From Hyphomicrobium sp. CS1BSMeth3 (GTDB lineage Bacteria > Pseudomonadota > Alphaproteobacteria > Rhizobiales > Hyphomicrobiaceae), in assembly GCF_900117415.1 (NCBI RefSeq), contig NZ_FPEI01000005.1:558001-622000 (forward strand): 64,000 bases of DNA, read 5' to 3'. Both the position numbers and the translations under genes were made by a program. The notes under the pieces were generated by a model. The model was not told the origin of the DNA, searched no databases, and was given only the letters and a program-made list of their open reading frames with translations. This document shows positions 8,485 through 16,067 of the stretch, one piece after another; the first letter of the stretch is position 1; every line of letters begins with the position of its first letter.

Positions 8485-10032
8485 TCAGACGTAGCCAAGC
8501 CAGCGCCAGTACGTAGCTCCGAGCAGCATCACGAGTGCGAAGGCGATGACGGTCAGCACGAGCCCCGTGCGTACGAAGTCCTTCGCTTCGAATGTCTCCG
8601 TGCCGTAGGCCACCATGTTCTGTGGGGCGTTGACGACCAGGATGAACCCGAAGCTGACGACGAACTGCAGCAGCATGGTCATGCCGACGATGTTCATGTC
8701 CGGCGTCGCTACGCTCTGCAGGACGGCGATGATGATCGGGATCATTGCCGAGGCGAGTGCTGTCGCGCTGGCAAAGCCGAGGTGGATGACGGTGAGAAAG
8801 AGGCTCATGACGCCGAGGATGAAGAGCGCCGTCGCATTCTTCAGTCCGAACTGGGCAACCACGATGTCGGCGAGCCAAGTTGCCCCGCGGGTTTGCAAGA
8901 GCGCAGTGCCGAGGCTGATGCCGATCCCGAACAGCACGATGGTGCCCCAGGGAATTTTCGGTTGAGCCTCTTTCCAGGTCATGATGCCTATGCCGGGCAG
9001 AAACATCAGAGCGACTGCCGCGACCGTCGTCGTCGACGTGTCGAAGATGTGGAACACGCCTTCCGTGGCCCAGAAGGCCAGCAGCGTCAGCGAGATCGCG
9101 AGTAGTTTCTTTTCAGAGGTCTTCATCGGGCCGAGATCGGCGAGGGACTTGCGGATGGCGTCACGACCGCCGGGCACTTCCTTGATCTCGGGCGGCATCA
9201 TCCAGGACATCACGAAGTAGAGCGCGATAGACATGATGATCGCAAAGGGCGCGGCCGCGATGAACCACTCGAGCCAGGTGATCGTCTGCTTCAGCGTGCG
9301 CTCGATGAAGCCGACGGCCACCATGTTCTGCGCTGCCGCTGTCTTGATGCCGACATTCCAGATGCTCGCGGTCTGGACCGTCGTGATCATCAACATGCCG
9401 GCGAAGGCGCCTTTCTTGTCGACGCCGAACGCGGCGATGATGCCGAGCATGATGGGCACGAGACAGGCAACGCGCGCCGTCGTCGAGGGCACGAGGAAGG
9501 CCATCACGAAGCCGACGAGGATCGCTCCCACCACCACTTGGCGCGTCTCGGTGCCGACGCGGGAGAGAATGACGAGGGCAATTCGCTTGTCGAGCCCCGT
9601 GGTCGCCATGGCCGCCGCGAGGAAAAGCGCCGCGGCAACGAGCGCCAACGCGGTGTTTGCGAAGCCGCTGAACGCGAGACCGAGGCCGGCGCTCGTTCCC
9701 ATGAGCACTTTCGGATTGGCCGGATTAGGCGAGAGCCCGAGCAGGAAGGCCATGAGAGCGGCGATGACGACCGCAGAGACCGCGTAGTCGAGCGCCTCGG
9801 TCATCCAGACGATGACCGCAAACGCCAACACTGCCAGCATGCGGTGGCCCGCAACGGGGAGCCCCTCTGGCGTGGGTATAAGCAGAACCACCACCATTGC
9901 GGCGATGGCGGCGAGCAGTCCCCAGTATTCCCGCCCCCAGAACGGCGCGGCAACCGCCGCCTCAGCTCGCTTAGCGCTAGCTACGACGCTCGCGACAGGA
10001 GCAGCTTCGCGTCCCTCACTTACTTCCCTCAT
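8485..10032 (-). CDS. DASS/SLC13 family anion:sodium symporter (dicarboxylate or related)
   Basis: 515 residues and about 11-12 hydrophobic segments. The family signature is seen in VIVWMTEALDYAVSA near the start, a helical-hairpin SNT-like region (MVPSTTAR in place of SNTAT), and a second NAPQNM/NMVAYG motif near the C-terminus. DASS proteins import C4-dicarboxylates, citrate or sulfate with sodium. ATG 10032 is chosen because GGGAGGA sits seven bases upstream; a frame extension to 10092 is not supported. It leads an apparent two-gene unit with the alcohol dehydrogenase. Confidence 0.88.
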   Translation of the reverse strand: MREVSEGREAAPVASVVASAKRAEAAVAAPFWGREYWGLLAAIAAMVVVLLIPTPEGLPVAGHRMLAVLAFAVIVWMTEALDYAVSAVVIAALMAFLLGLSPNPANPKVLMGTSAGLGLAFSGFANTALALVAAALFLAAAMATTGLDKRIALVILSRVGTETRQVVVGAILVGFVMAFLVPSTTARVACLVPIMLGIIAAFGVDKKGAFAGMLMITTVQTASIWNVGIKTAAAQNMVAVGFIERTLKQTITWLEWFIAAAPFAIIMSIALYFVMSWMMPPEIKEVPGGRDAIRKSLADLGPMKTSEKKLLAISLTLLAFWATEGVFHIFDTSTTTVAAVALMFLPGIGIMTWKEAQPKIPWGTIVLFGIGISLGTALLQTRGATWLADIVVAQFGLKNATALFILGVMSLFLTVIHLGFASATALASAMIPIIIAVLQSVATPDMNIVGMTMLLQFVVSFGFILVVNAPQNMVAYGTETFEAKDFVRTGLVLTVIAFALVMLLGATYWRWLGYV

Positions 10033-10155
10033 CGGGTGATCCTCCCACCGGCATTCGGCCGGCAAGATCACCGCAACAGAGCGGAATTTCATTGAGCAAG
10101 ATCAATAGACTCTCAGATCGCCGCGACCGATCTGCGAGCAACGTATGTCACAATC

Positions 10156-10962
10156 TCAGCGCTTCCAGCCGATCCACGCGCAGATGGCATCGCCCATGAT
10201 GAGCTTCTTGTCGGCTGCAGGAATCCAGTCGATCTCCTGAAAGTGCGCGACGCACTGCTGCCACGAGCACGGCATCTTGGTGATGTCCGTGCCCCAGAAA
10301 AGCCGACGCGGACCGAACGCGTCGTAAAGTGCGCGATAGTGCTTGTGCAGGCTCCTGAAGGGATAGGAGTCGTCGGCATAGAATGGGCCGCCCGTCAGCT
10401 TGACAGCGACATTCGGCAACTTCGCCAGCGCCGTCAGATCCTTCATGTTCGCGAACGCTGCATCGCCGCCTTTGAAGATGCGCTCGGCCCCCATGTGGTC
10501 CACAATGAGCTTCAGATCCGGATATCGCGCCGCCACGTCGCCGAGACGCGGCAGCCAGTGATCCGCGAGCAATGCGATGGGCAATCCGGCCTTCTCAGCC
10601 GCCGGCCAGAGCCAGTCGATCGTGCCATCGAGCGGCCAGTTCCGCTTTACAGGATCGCTGAAATAAAAGCGCAAGCCCAGCATGCCGGGACGCTGCTTCC
10701 ACGCCGGCACGAGCGCGCGGCTCTCGGGCTTGTCGAGCGGGAAGTTGCCGAGAATGGCAAAGCGGCCGGGGTAGGCCTTCACGGCCTCGGCTGCGAGCTC
10801 GTTCGAATCCGGATCCCACATGGGCGGATGCAGGACGGCGCCATCGATGCCAGCTTCGTCCATGCCGCGGATGGCCTCATCGGCGAGATAGGGCCGCTCG
10901 AGGTGCAGCTTCGTCGGAATACCCTTGGCCCATAAGTGCACCTGCGCGTCGATGATGGCCAT
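10156..10962 (-). CDS. Amidohydrolase family 2 (TIM-barrel metal-dependent hydrolase)
   Basis: 268 residues. The start MAIIDAQVHLW is the usual first metal-binding motif of the Amidohydro_2 family (decarboxylases, lactonases, sulfomuconolactone hydrolase-like enzymes). Further motifs are LLADHWLP, LIVDHMG (metal-ligand His) and RLFWGTDITKMPC with the catalytic Asp late in the barrel. GGGAGAT precedes the ATG. It sits 123 bp upstream of the DASS transporter on the same strand, so it may belong to the same catabolic unit, acting on a cyclic or carboxylated compound. The substrate is not predictable from sequence. Confidence 0.87.
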   Translation of the reverse strand: MAIIDAQVHLWAKGIPTKLHLERPYLADEAIRGMDEAGIDGAVLHPPMWDPDSNELAAEAVKAYPGRFAILGNFPLDKPESRALVPAWKQRPGMLGLRFYFSDPVKRNWPLDGTIDWLWPAAEKAGLPIALLADHWLPRLGDVAARYPDLKLIVDHMGAERIFKGGDAAFANMKDLTALAKLPNVAVKLTGGPFYADDSYPFRSLHKHYRALYDAFGPRRLFWGTDITKMPCSWQQCVAHFQEIDWIPAADKKLIMGDAICAWIGWKR

Positions 10963-11088
10963 GCCGATCTCCCTGCGATCTTTTCGTTCGATCGCGAAGG
11001 TAAGTCAGCGCACCCATCCCCACAACGCAAATGCGCCCGCCGATCGCTCGGCAGGCGCATCGTGCTCGTACTCGAGGCGCGTCACCTA

Positions 11089-11445
11089 TCAGTACATCGG
11101 CACGCCATAGTGCTGGTGCGTGCGCGTCTCCCAGTTGCGATCGCCCCACTCATCATCGCTGAACTCGGGCGCATCGTGGAGCTGCTGCTCGGTTATGCCG
11201 GTTCGATATCCGCCGAGCGTGGGATCGTACTTCAGCGCCGCCCAAGGCACGGGATAGTGGCTGTGACCGAGCCCGAGGAATCCGCCGAAGCTCATCACGG
11301 CGTACGTGACCTTTCCTGAGAACTTGTCGATCATGAGATGATCGATCTCGCCGACCTTCGTGTCGCCTGCGCCGAAGACATTCGTGCCTTCGACATCCTC
11401 GCTCGAGATGAGCTGATGATTGGGATGCTGTGTCGCTGAGGCCAT
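11089..11445 (-). CDS. PRC-barrel domain protein
   Basis: 118 residues with one PRC-barrel domain: the opening HQLISSEDVEGTNVFG, then KVGEIDHLMIDKFSGKVTYAVMSFGGFLGLG. There is no signal peptide, so it is cytoplasmic. Start ATG 11445 has AGGAGGA six bases upstream; the frame runs open to 11694 but that only overlaps the neighbour. PRC-barrel proteins of this kind are often part of the general stress response in Hyphomicrobiales, though their role is unclear. It follows another PRC-barrel gene that has an EcfG promoter. Confidence 0.9.
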   Translation of the reverse strand: MASATQHPNHQLISSEDVEGTNVFGAGDTKVGEIDHLMIDKFSGKVTYAVMSFGGFLGLGHSHYPVPWAALKYDPTLGGYRTGITEQQLHDAPEFSDDEWGDRNWETRTHQHYGVPMY

Positions 11446-11529
11446 CTGGTCCTCCTCTCCTTCAGTTCGAGTTATGGGCCCGTGATCGGAGCGCGTGTCA
11501 TGCCGCGCATCGCGCCGGCCCTGAACAGA

Positions 11530-11551
11530 AGGGGCGCCACGAGGCGCCCCT
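11530..11551 (-). terminator. GC-rich hairpin between the two PRC-barrel genes (weak terminator or attenuator)
   Basis: Nine-base perfect arms AGGGGCGCC / GGCGCCCCT flank an ACGA loop. On the minus strand it ends with only TTCTGTT, so termination may be partial and allow readthrough from the stress-promoted upstream gene into the second PRC-barrel gene. An identical stem occurs at 14769-14796. Confidence 0.6.
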
Positions 11552-11560
11552 CCAGTCGCG

Positions 11561-12079
11561 TTAGCGGGTCGTACCACCGCCGCCACTACCGGACGGCGCG
11601 GGCGCCTGGCGCATGGCCTTGGCCGGCCTGACATAGTCCGGCGCAGCCATGAGCTGCTCCTTGGTAGCATTGACGGTGAAGTAGGGCTGGCCATCGCTGT
11701 GGACCATGCGCTTCACCTGACCGGGTTCCATGGAGACTTCCTTCTCGCCGATACCGAGGAAGCCTCCGACGCCGAGAATGACCGCCGTGACGCGCCCGTC
11801 GTCGATAAGGATGTCGTTGACGTCACCGATGCGCTCGCCGTTCATGTTGTAAACGCGGCTGCGCATGAAGTCCTTTACGTTCCAAGCACCCTTCACCTCT
11901 TCAGTCGGCGCCTGAGATTTCATCTGTGTCTCGCCACCCGGCGTACGCGCAGGCGGCGTTGCCGTCGGCGGCTGTGTCGTTGCAGGCGGTGTTGTCGCTG
12001 GCGGCGTTGTCGTCGTCTGCGCGATCGCTGATGTCGTCATCAGAAGCGCGGTGCAGACCGCAAGAACTGAGGCTTTCAT
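11561..12079 (-). CDS. Exported PRC-barrel domain protein
   Basis: 172 residues. A signal peptide (MKASVLAVCTALLMTTSAIAQ) leads into a Thr/Pro-rich linker with repeated TTPPA units (about residues 22-50), then a PRC-barrel: WNVKDFMRSRVYNMNGERIGDVNDILID and VTAVILGVGGFLGIGEKEV. The tail is Gly/Ser-rich. It is probably periplasmic. ATG 12079 has GAGGAG eight bases upstream; an in-frame GTG at 12088 overlaps that ribosome site. A consensus EcfG promoter lies 36 bp upstream (12115-12139), which places it in the general stress regulon. Confidence 0.9.
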   Translation of the reverse strand: MKASVLAVCTALLMTTSAIAQTTTTPPATTPPATTQPPTATPPARTPGGETQMKSQAPTEEVKGAWNVKDFMRSRVYNMNGERIGDVNDILIDDGRVTAVILGVGGFLGIGEKEVSMEPGQVKRMVHSDGQPYFTVNATKEQLMAAPDYVRPAKAMRQAPAPSGSGGGGTTR

Positions 12080-12114
12080 AGGATCCACTCCTCGAAAAGT
12101 CGTGATGCGACGTG

Positions 12115-12139
12115 AACGGTCGAGGCGTGGAATGGTTCC
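12115..12139 (-). promoter_or_regulatory. EcfG (general stress sigma factor) promoter, GGAAC-N16-CGTT
   Basis: Read on the minus strand, GGAAC (12139-12135) is followed by exactly 16 bases and then CGTT (12118-12115). This matches the alphaproteobacterial EcfG/SigT/RpoE2 consensus (GGAAC, 16-17 bases, CGTT). The ATG of the exported PRC-barrel gene is at 12079, which leaves a 5' leader of roughly 28 bases. Confidence 0.75.
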
Positions 12140-12256
12140 GCTGATCCGCGTTTGAAAGCGCTTATAGAGAACGGCAAAAACAATAGCGGTTCAGCGTCCG
12201 TGGGATGCTGAACCGCGTGATCGATCGTTGTCTTCGCGAATCTTTCTACGTCGCCA

Positions 12257-13303
12257 TCAGGCAACGAGACCATCTTTTCCGTATTTCGCCGCGAGATCGC
12301 CGAAATTCTTCCAGGTTTTCGCGTCGACCTCGATGCCGCTCTTCAGACGCTCCTGCTCGCGGCGATACTCGACCTCACCGGGATACATCACTTCCGAGTA
12401 GCCCTCGGCCGGCGGCGTCGCCTTGAGGTAGCGCGCGAAGTCCGCGACCTCGGCCTTGAATTGCGCGAGCGGACGGAAAGCCTCGACCTTGAACATCGCG
12501 AGGAAGCAGCCGTCGTTGTGACGGCCCGTCGGATCGACGCCGAATCCGAGACCCGGCAACACGGCAGAGAGCACCTCGACCACCGCCGAGAGACCCGAAC
12601 CCTTGAAGCCCTCCGCGCCGCCGAGCGGAAGCAGCACGCCGCCCTTGTCGTAGTCGAAAGGATCGGTCGTCGGCTTGCCATCCTTGTTGACGATCCATCC
12701 TTCCGGGATCTTCGTGCCCTTGGCCTGCGCGAGCTTGATCTTGCCGACGGCAACGCCCGACGTTGCCATGTCGAGCACGAACGGACCGTCGAGATCAGAG
12801 GGAATAGCGATCGAGATCGGATTCGTGCCGAGACGCGCCTCGCGCCCACCGAACGGCGCGACTGCTTTGGGGCTGCGCCCGCTGTCGGCGGTCATGATCG
12901 CGATGAAGCCCTCGCGCGCCGCCATGAGCGGATAGGCGCCGAGGCGACCGACGTGGCTCTGGCGCAGGATCGTCGCCGCCGCGACGTTCGACTTCTTCGC
13001 CTTCTCCATGGTGAGCTTCGCCGTCTTCTCGGCGACGACGAAGCCGAAGCCCCAGTTGCCGTCGACGACGGTCGTGGTCGCCGTCTCCTGCTTGATCTCG
13101 AAGGGCGCGCCGGGAACGATGTGGCCCTTGCCCATGCGGTCGATGTAGGTCGGGATCGCGATGACGCCGTGGCTGTCATGACCCGCGAGGTTGGCGGCGA
13201 CGCAGCCCTTCGCCACGGTATCGCCTTCTTCCTTCGACGCACCTGCGCATTGCAGCAATGTGCTGGCGATAGCAGTGAGGCGGTCGGCGGCAACGATCGG
13301 CAT
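12257..13303 (-). CDS. Ldh2/malate-lactate dehydrogenase family oxidoreductase
   Basis: 348 residues, NAD(P)-dependent, of the non-Rossmann Ldh2/YlbC/ureidoglycolate dehydrogenase family. Signatures are NLAGHDSHGVIAIP near residue 45, the VDGNWGFGFVVAEK segment, the LRQSHVGRLGAYPLMAA catalytic His region, and LGTNPISIAIPSDL with FVLDMATSGVAVGK. Candidate substrates are malate, lactate, ureidoglycolate, sulfolactate or another 2-hydroxy acid. ATG 13303 has GAGGAAA upstream; the frame stays open to 14764 on this strand but the extra codons are antisense to the aminotransferase. It is divergent from that gene with about 150 bp between the starts. Confidence 0.9.
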   Translation of the reverse strand: MPIVAADRLTAIASTLLQCAGASKEEGDTVAKGCVAANLAGHDSHGVIAIPTYIDRMGKGHIVPGAPFEIKQETATTTVVDGNWGFGFVVAEKTAKLTMEKAKKSNVAAATILRQSHVGRLGAYPLMAAREGFIAIMTADSGRSPKAVAPFGGREARLGTNPISIAIPSDLDGPFVLDMATSGVAVGKIKLAQAKGTKIPEGWIVNKDGKPTTDPFDYDKGGVLLPLGGAEGFKGSGLSAVVEVLSAVLPGLGFGVDPTGRHNDGCFLAMFKVEAFRPLAQFKAEVADFARYLKATPPAEGYSEVMYPGEVEYRREQERLKSGIEVDAKTWKNFGDLAAKYGKDGLVA

Positions 13304-13459
13304 GGGCGTTTCCTCGGGTTTGACTAGCGGCGCGGCACGGCGCACGACGGACAGGACGCCGCCATGCACAATCCGCGACTTCAGTTGCGTGTGGCGGCAG
13401 TCTAAGCTCGCAGCAAACGTGCTGTCACCTGTCCAGACATGAACATGGGGAGCCCCGAG

Positions 13460-14758
13460 ATGACCCAAATGCAACGCAGTGCTGCCGAGACCGAGCTTGC
13501 CGAACGAGCGCGCAAGGTCCTGCCGGCCGGCACATTCGGCAATACTGCCCTCGATATCGTGATCGCGCGCGGCAAGGGCGGGCATGTTTGGGACGTCTCC
13601 GGCAACGAGTACATCGACTATCTGCTCGGCTCCGGCCCCATGCTGGTCGGCCACTGTCACCCGAAGGTCGAGGCGGCCGTGCTGGAGCAGGTCCCGCTCG
13701 GGACGACCTTCTTCGTCAACAACGCCCAAGGCATTCGGCTCGCGGAGGAGATCGTCGCGGCTGTGCCGTGCGCTGAGCAAGTGCGCTTCGTCTCGTCCGG
13801 TTCGGAAGCCGACCTCTACGCGATGCGCGTCGCGCGCGCCTACAAGCGGCGCGAGAAGATCCTGAAGTTCGAGGGCGGCTATCACGGCATGAGCGACTAC
13901 GGCCTCATGAGCCTCGCGCCGAAGCGCCTCGCGAACTTCCCCGCCGCCGTGCCGGATTCGGCCGGCATTCCGAAGGCCATTCGCGAAGAGATGATCGTGG
14001 CGCCGTTCAACGATCTGGCGGCTGTCGAAAGCCTCGTCGCGCAGCATGGCAAGGAGATCGCGGCGATCATCGTCGAGCCCTTCCAGCGCCTGATCCCGCC
14101 GAAGCCCGGCTTCCTCGAGGGTCTCAGAAAGCTCACTGAGCAGAACGGCATCGTGCTGATCTTCGACGAGGTCGTGACGGGTTTCCGCTTCGCCTATGGC
14201 GGCGCGCAGGCCTACTACGGCGTGACGCCGGACCTCGCGACCTTCGGCAAAGTGATCGGCGGCGGCTTCCCGCTGGCTGCGATCGCCGGCAAGACCGAGA
14301 TCATGCGCCACTTCGACAAGGCAGCCGTCGGCGAAGAGGACTTCACCGTGCAGATCGGCACGCTCTCGGGCAATCCCGTGGCGTCGGCGGCCGGCCTCGC
14401 GACCATGGAAATCCTCAGGGAGCCCGGCGCCTACGACAAGCTCTTTGCGACCGGTCGCGCGCTCATGGACGGCATTTCGGAACGCATCCGCGCGGCCAAG
14501 CTCCCTGCGCAGGTCATCGGTGAGCCGCCGCTCTTCGATGTCGTCTTTGCCGAGGGCGACATCCGCGACTATCGCGCCACGCTGCGCAGCGACGCCAAGA
14601 TGCAGGGTGCGATCAATCGCTCGCTGCTGGCATCCGGCATCCTGAAGGGTGAGAGCAAGTACTACCTTTCGCTCGCCCATACCGAGGCCGATGTCGCGAA
14701 GACGCTCGACGCCTGGGATGGCGCGATTCGCGCACTGAAATCCGCGAAGGCGGCGTAG
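13460..14758 (+). CDS. Class III aminotransferase, glutamate-1-semialdehyde aminomutase-like
   Basis: 432 residues, PLP-dependent. The internal-aldimine Lys264 is in TFGKVIGGGFP, the PLP ring Asp is in LIFDEVVTGFR, and the phosphate-binding region is SSGSEADLYAMR (HemL enzymes have NTGTEA here). Alphaproteobacteria make 5-aminolevulinate by ALA synthase, so a HemL role is unlikely; a transaminase or aminomutase acting on an amino acid in a catabolic pathway is more likely. ATG 13460 has GGGGAG upstream; ATG 13439 is an alternative. It is divergent from the Ldh2-type dehydrogenase, so the two may act in sequence on the same hydroxy/keto/amino acid. Confidence 0.85.
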   Translation: MTQMQRSAAETELAERARKVLPAGTFGNTALDIVIARGKGGHVWDVSGNEYIDYLLGSGPMLVGHCHPKVEAAVLEQVPLGTTFFVNNAQGIRLAEEIVAAVPCAEQVRFVSSGSEADLYAMRVARAYKRREKILKFEGGYHGMSDYGLMSLAPKRLANFPAAVPDSAGIPKAIREEMIVAPFNDLAAVESLVAQHGKEIAAIIVEPFQRLIPPKPGFLEGLRKLTEQNGIVLIFDEVVTGFRFAYGGAQAYYGVTPDLATFGKVIGGGFPLAAIAGKTEIMRHFDKAAVGEEDFTVQIGTLSGNPVASAAGLATMEILREPGAYDKLFATGRALMDGISERIRAAKLPAQVIGEPPLFDVVFAEGDIRDYRATLRSDAKMQGAINRSLLASGILKGESKYYLSLAHTEADVAKTLDAWDGAIRALKSAKAA

Positions 14759-14768
14759 CGGCAAGTGA

Positions 14769-14796
14769 AGGGGCGCCGCGTTGTAAAGGCGCCCCT
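14769..14796 (+). terminator. GC-rich hairpin terminator after the aminotransferase gene
   Basis: Nine-base perfect arms AGGGGCGCC / GGCGCCCCT with a ten-base loop start 11 bases after the stop codon and are followed by CCTACTT, a weak T-tract. Arms and immediate flanks (GAAGGGGCGCC ... GGCGCCCCTCC) are identical to those of the hairpin at 11530-11551. Confidence 0.6.
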
Positions 14797-14980
14797 CCTA
14801 CTTATCCCGCGTTCTCCCCAGGACACACAGCAGCCCTGAGCGCGCCTTGCTGCGGCCGAGCTGCGCCCCTACCGTTGCTGAGGCGTACTGAGTCGCTGCG
14901 AGGGCATTGCAGCAGCGCTCGTGCGCGTCACGACAAGAGTTGCGTGCGCGACACGCTCGTCCAATGGTGGGGTAAGGGAT

Positions 14981-15265
14981 ATGACGTCGCTTCAAGCATC
15001 CGCGCAGGCGCAGTTGCGCCAGCTCATCGAGCAGCTCGAGCGCCTCGAGGAAGAGAAGAAGGCGCTGGCCAGTGACATTCGCGACAAGTTCGCCGAAGCC
15101 AAGGCCATGGGCTTCGATCCGAAGATCATGAAGCAGATCCTGCGCCTCCGGAAGCAGCCGAAAGACGATCGCGACGAGGAAGAGGCGATCCTCGCGACCT
15201 ACATGCACGCCCTCGGGATGCTCGACGCGCTGCCGTCCGACCCGCCCATGATGGCGGCGGAATAA
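14981..15265 (+). CDS. gapR: GapR-family nucleoid protein (DUF2312/UPF0335)
   Basis: 94 residues, almost entirely helical: a long coiled coil (QLRQLIEQLERLEEEKKALASDIRDKFAEAKAMGFD) followed by the family signature KIMKQILRLRKQPKDDRDEEEAIL. In Caulobacter, GapR binds overtwisted AT-rich DNA ahead of replication forks and stimulates gyrase and topoisomerase IV. This protein matches the family over its full length. I start it at ATG 14981, where conservation begins (MTSLQASAQAQL), with GTAAGGG just upstream. It converges on the peptidoglycan-binding protein gene with 9 bp between stops. gyrB and smc are also in this window. Confidence 0.92.
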   Translation: MTSLQASAQAQLRQLIEQLERLEEEKKALASDIRDKFAEAKAMGFDPKIMKQILRLRKQPKDDRDEEEAILATYMHALGMLDALPSDPPMMAAE

Positions 15266-15274
15266 CAGCCCTTA

Positions 15275-16036
15275 CTACTGCCCTGCCGCCACGCGCGCGC
15301 GATTCTGCTGCAGGCGCGCCACGAGCGGCGCCGAGATCCGGCCTGTCAGTGTCAGCTGATGGGCCGTTTCGAATGCGCGGATGGCAGCGACCGTCGGCGC
15401 ATCGGGCACACCGCTCGGCTGGCCCCTGAGATAGCCCGATGCGATCAACTGCTGCTGGACAGCCCTGACGAGGCTTCCGGCCGCCTCCGTCGGCTTCTCC
15501 CAGCGTGCGCCACCAGCGACCGGCCGCCCCGGCGCACGAAGCGCAGCGAGCAGGGCTTCACTAGCTTCTGCCGTCGCGGCAAGACCATGGTCATGCTCGA
15601 AGGCAAGAATGGCCGCACGGGTAACCGGACCAGCACTGCCGTCCGGCGCCCCAGGCTGATAGCCGCGCGCGGCAAGCGCCGCCTGAACTTCCCTGACAAG
15701 CGCCGCAGGCGCCGCTGCTGGCAGCGGTGCGACCTGGGGCTCGGCACTGAGAAGCTGGTCGAGTGTTGGGGCGGCCGCCGGGCCTGACGGCGCTCCCTGA
15801 GCGCGTGCCTCGCTCTGCTCGATCAATGCCGCGAGAGACAAGGTCATTGGACCTTGCGAACGGCGCGCCTCGACAACCGGCTGGGCACCCGGCAGCGGCA
15901 CGTGCACGCCGACCGGAACAACCGCCCTGCGGCGATCGCGCGGGCCTTCCTGCAGATAAGCGACGTTCCAGACGACACCGCCGGCCAAGACCACGATGAA
16001 CGCGCCGGCAATCCGTGCATCACGAGGGCTGGTCAT
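15275..16036 (-). CDS. Membrane-anchored protein with two peptidoglycan-binding (PGBD) domains
   Basis: 253 residues. A short basic start and one hydrophobic segment (about residues 8-27) anchor it in the inner membrane, with the rest probably periplasmic. After an Ala/Pro-rich linker come two PG_binding_1-like repeats: LVREVQAALAARGYQPG...ILAFEHDHGL (about residues 112-150) and LVRAVQQQLIASGYLRG...IRAFETAHQL (about 190-230). AGGAG lies eight bases upstream of the ATG. It follows the sensor kinase gene by 31 bp on the same strand, so the pair is probably an operon linking wall binding to signalling. Confidence 0.87.
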   Translation of the reverse strand: MTSPRDARIAGAFIVVLAGGVVWNVAYLQEGPRDRRRAVVPVGVHVPLPGAQPVVEARRSQGPMTLSLAALIEQSEARAQGAPSGPAAAPTLDQLLSAEPQVAPLPAAAPAALVREVQAALAARGYQPGAPDGSAGPVTRAAILAFEHDHGLAATAEASEALLAALRAPGRPVAGGARWEKPTEAAGSLVRAVQQQLIASGYLRGQPSGVPDAPTVAAIRAFETAHQLTLTGRISAPLVARLQQNRARVAAGQ

Positions 16037-16067
16037 GTCACGGTACTCCTACTGATTACTCCAAAAC

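Noticed and set aside
13460-14758. hemL (glutamate-1-semialdehyde aminomutase for tetrapyrroles)
   Set aside because: Alphaproteobacteria normally use ALA synthase, and the cofactor region reads SSGSEA rather than NTGTEA; only the fold is claimed.
13304-14764. A 487-codon upstream extension of the Ldh2-type dehydrogenase
   Set aside because: The extension is antisense to the aminotransferase; family similarity starts at MPIVAADRL, where GAGGAAA gives a ribosome site at 13303.
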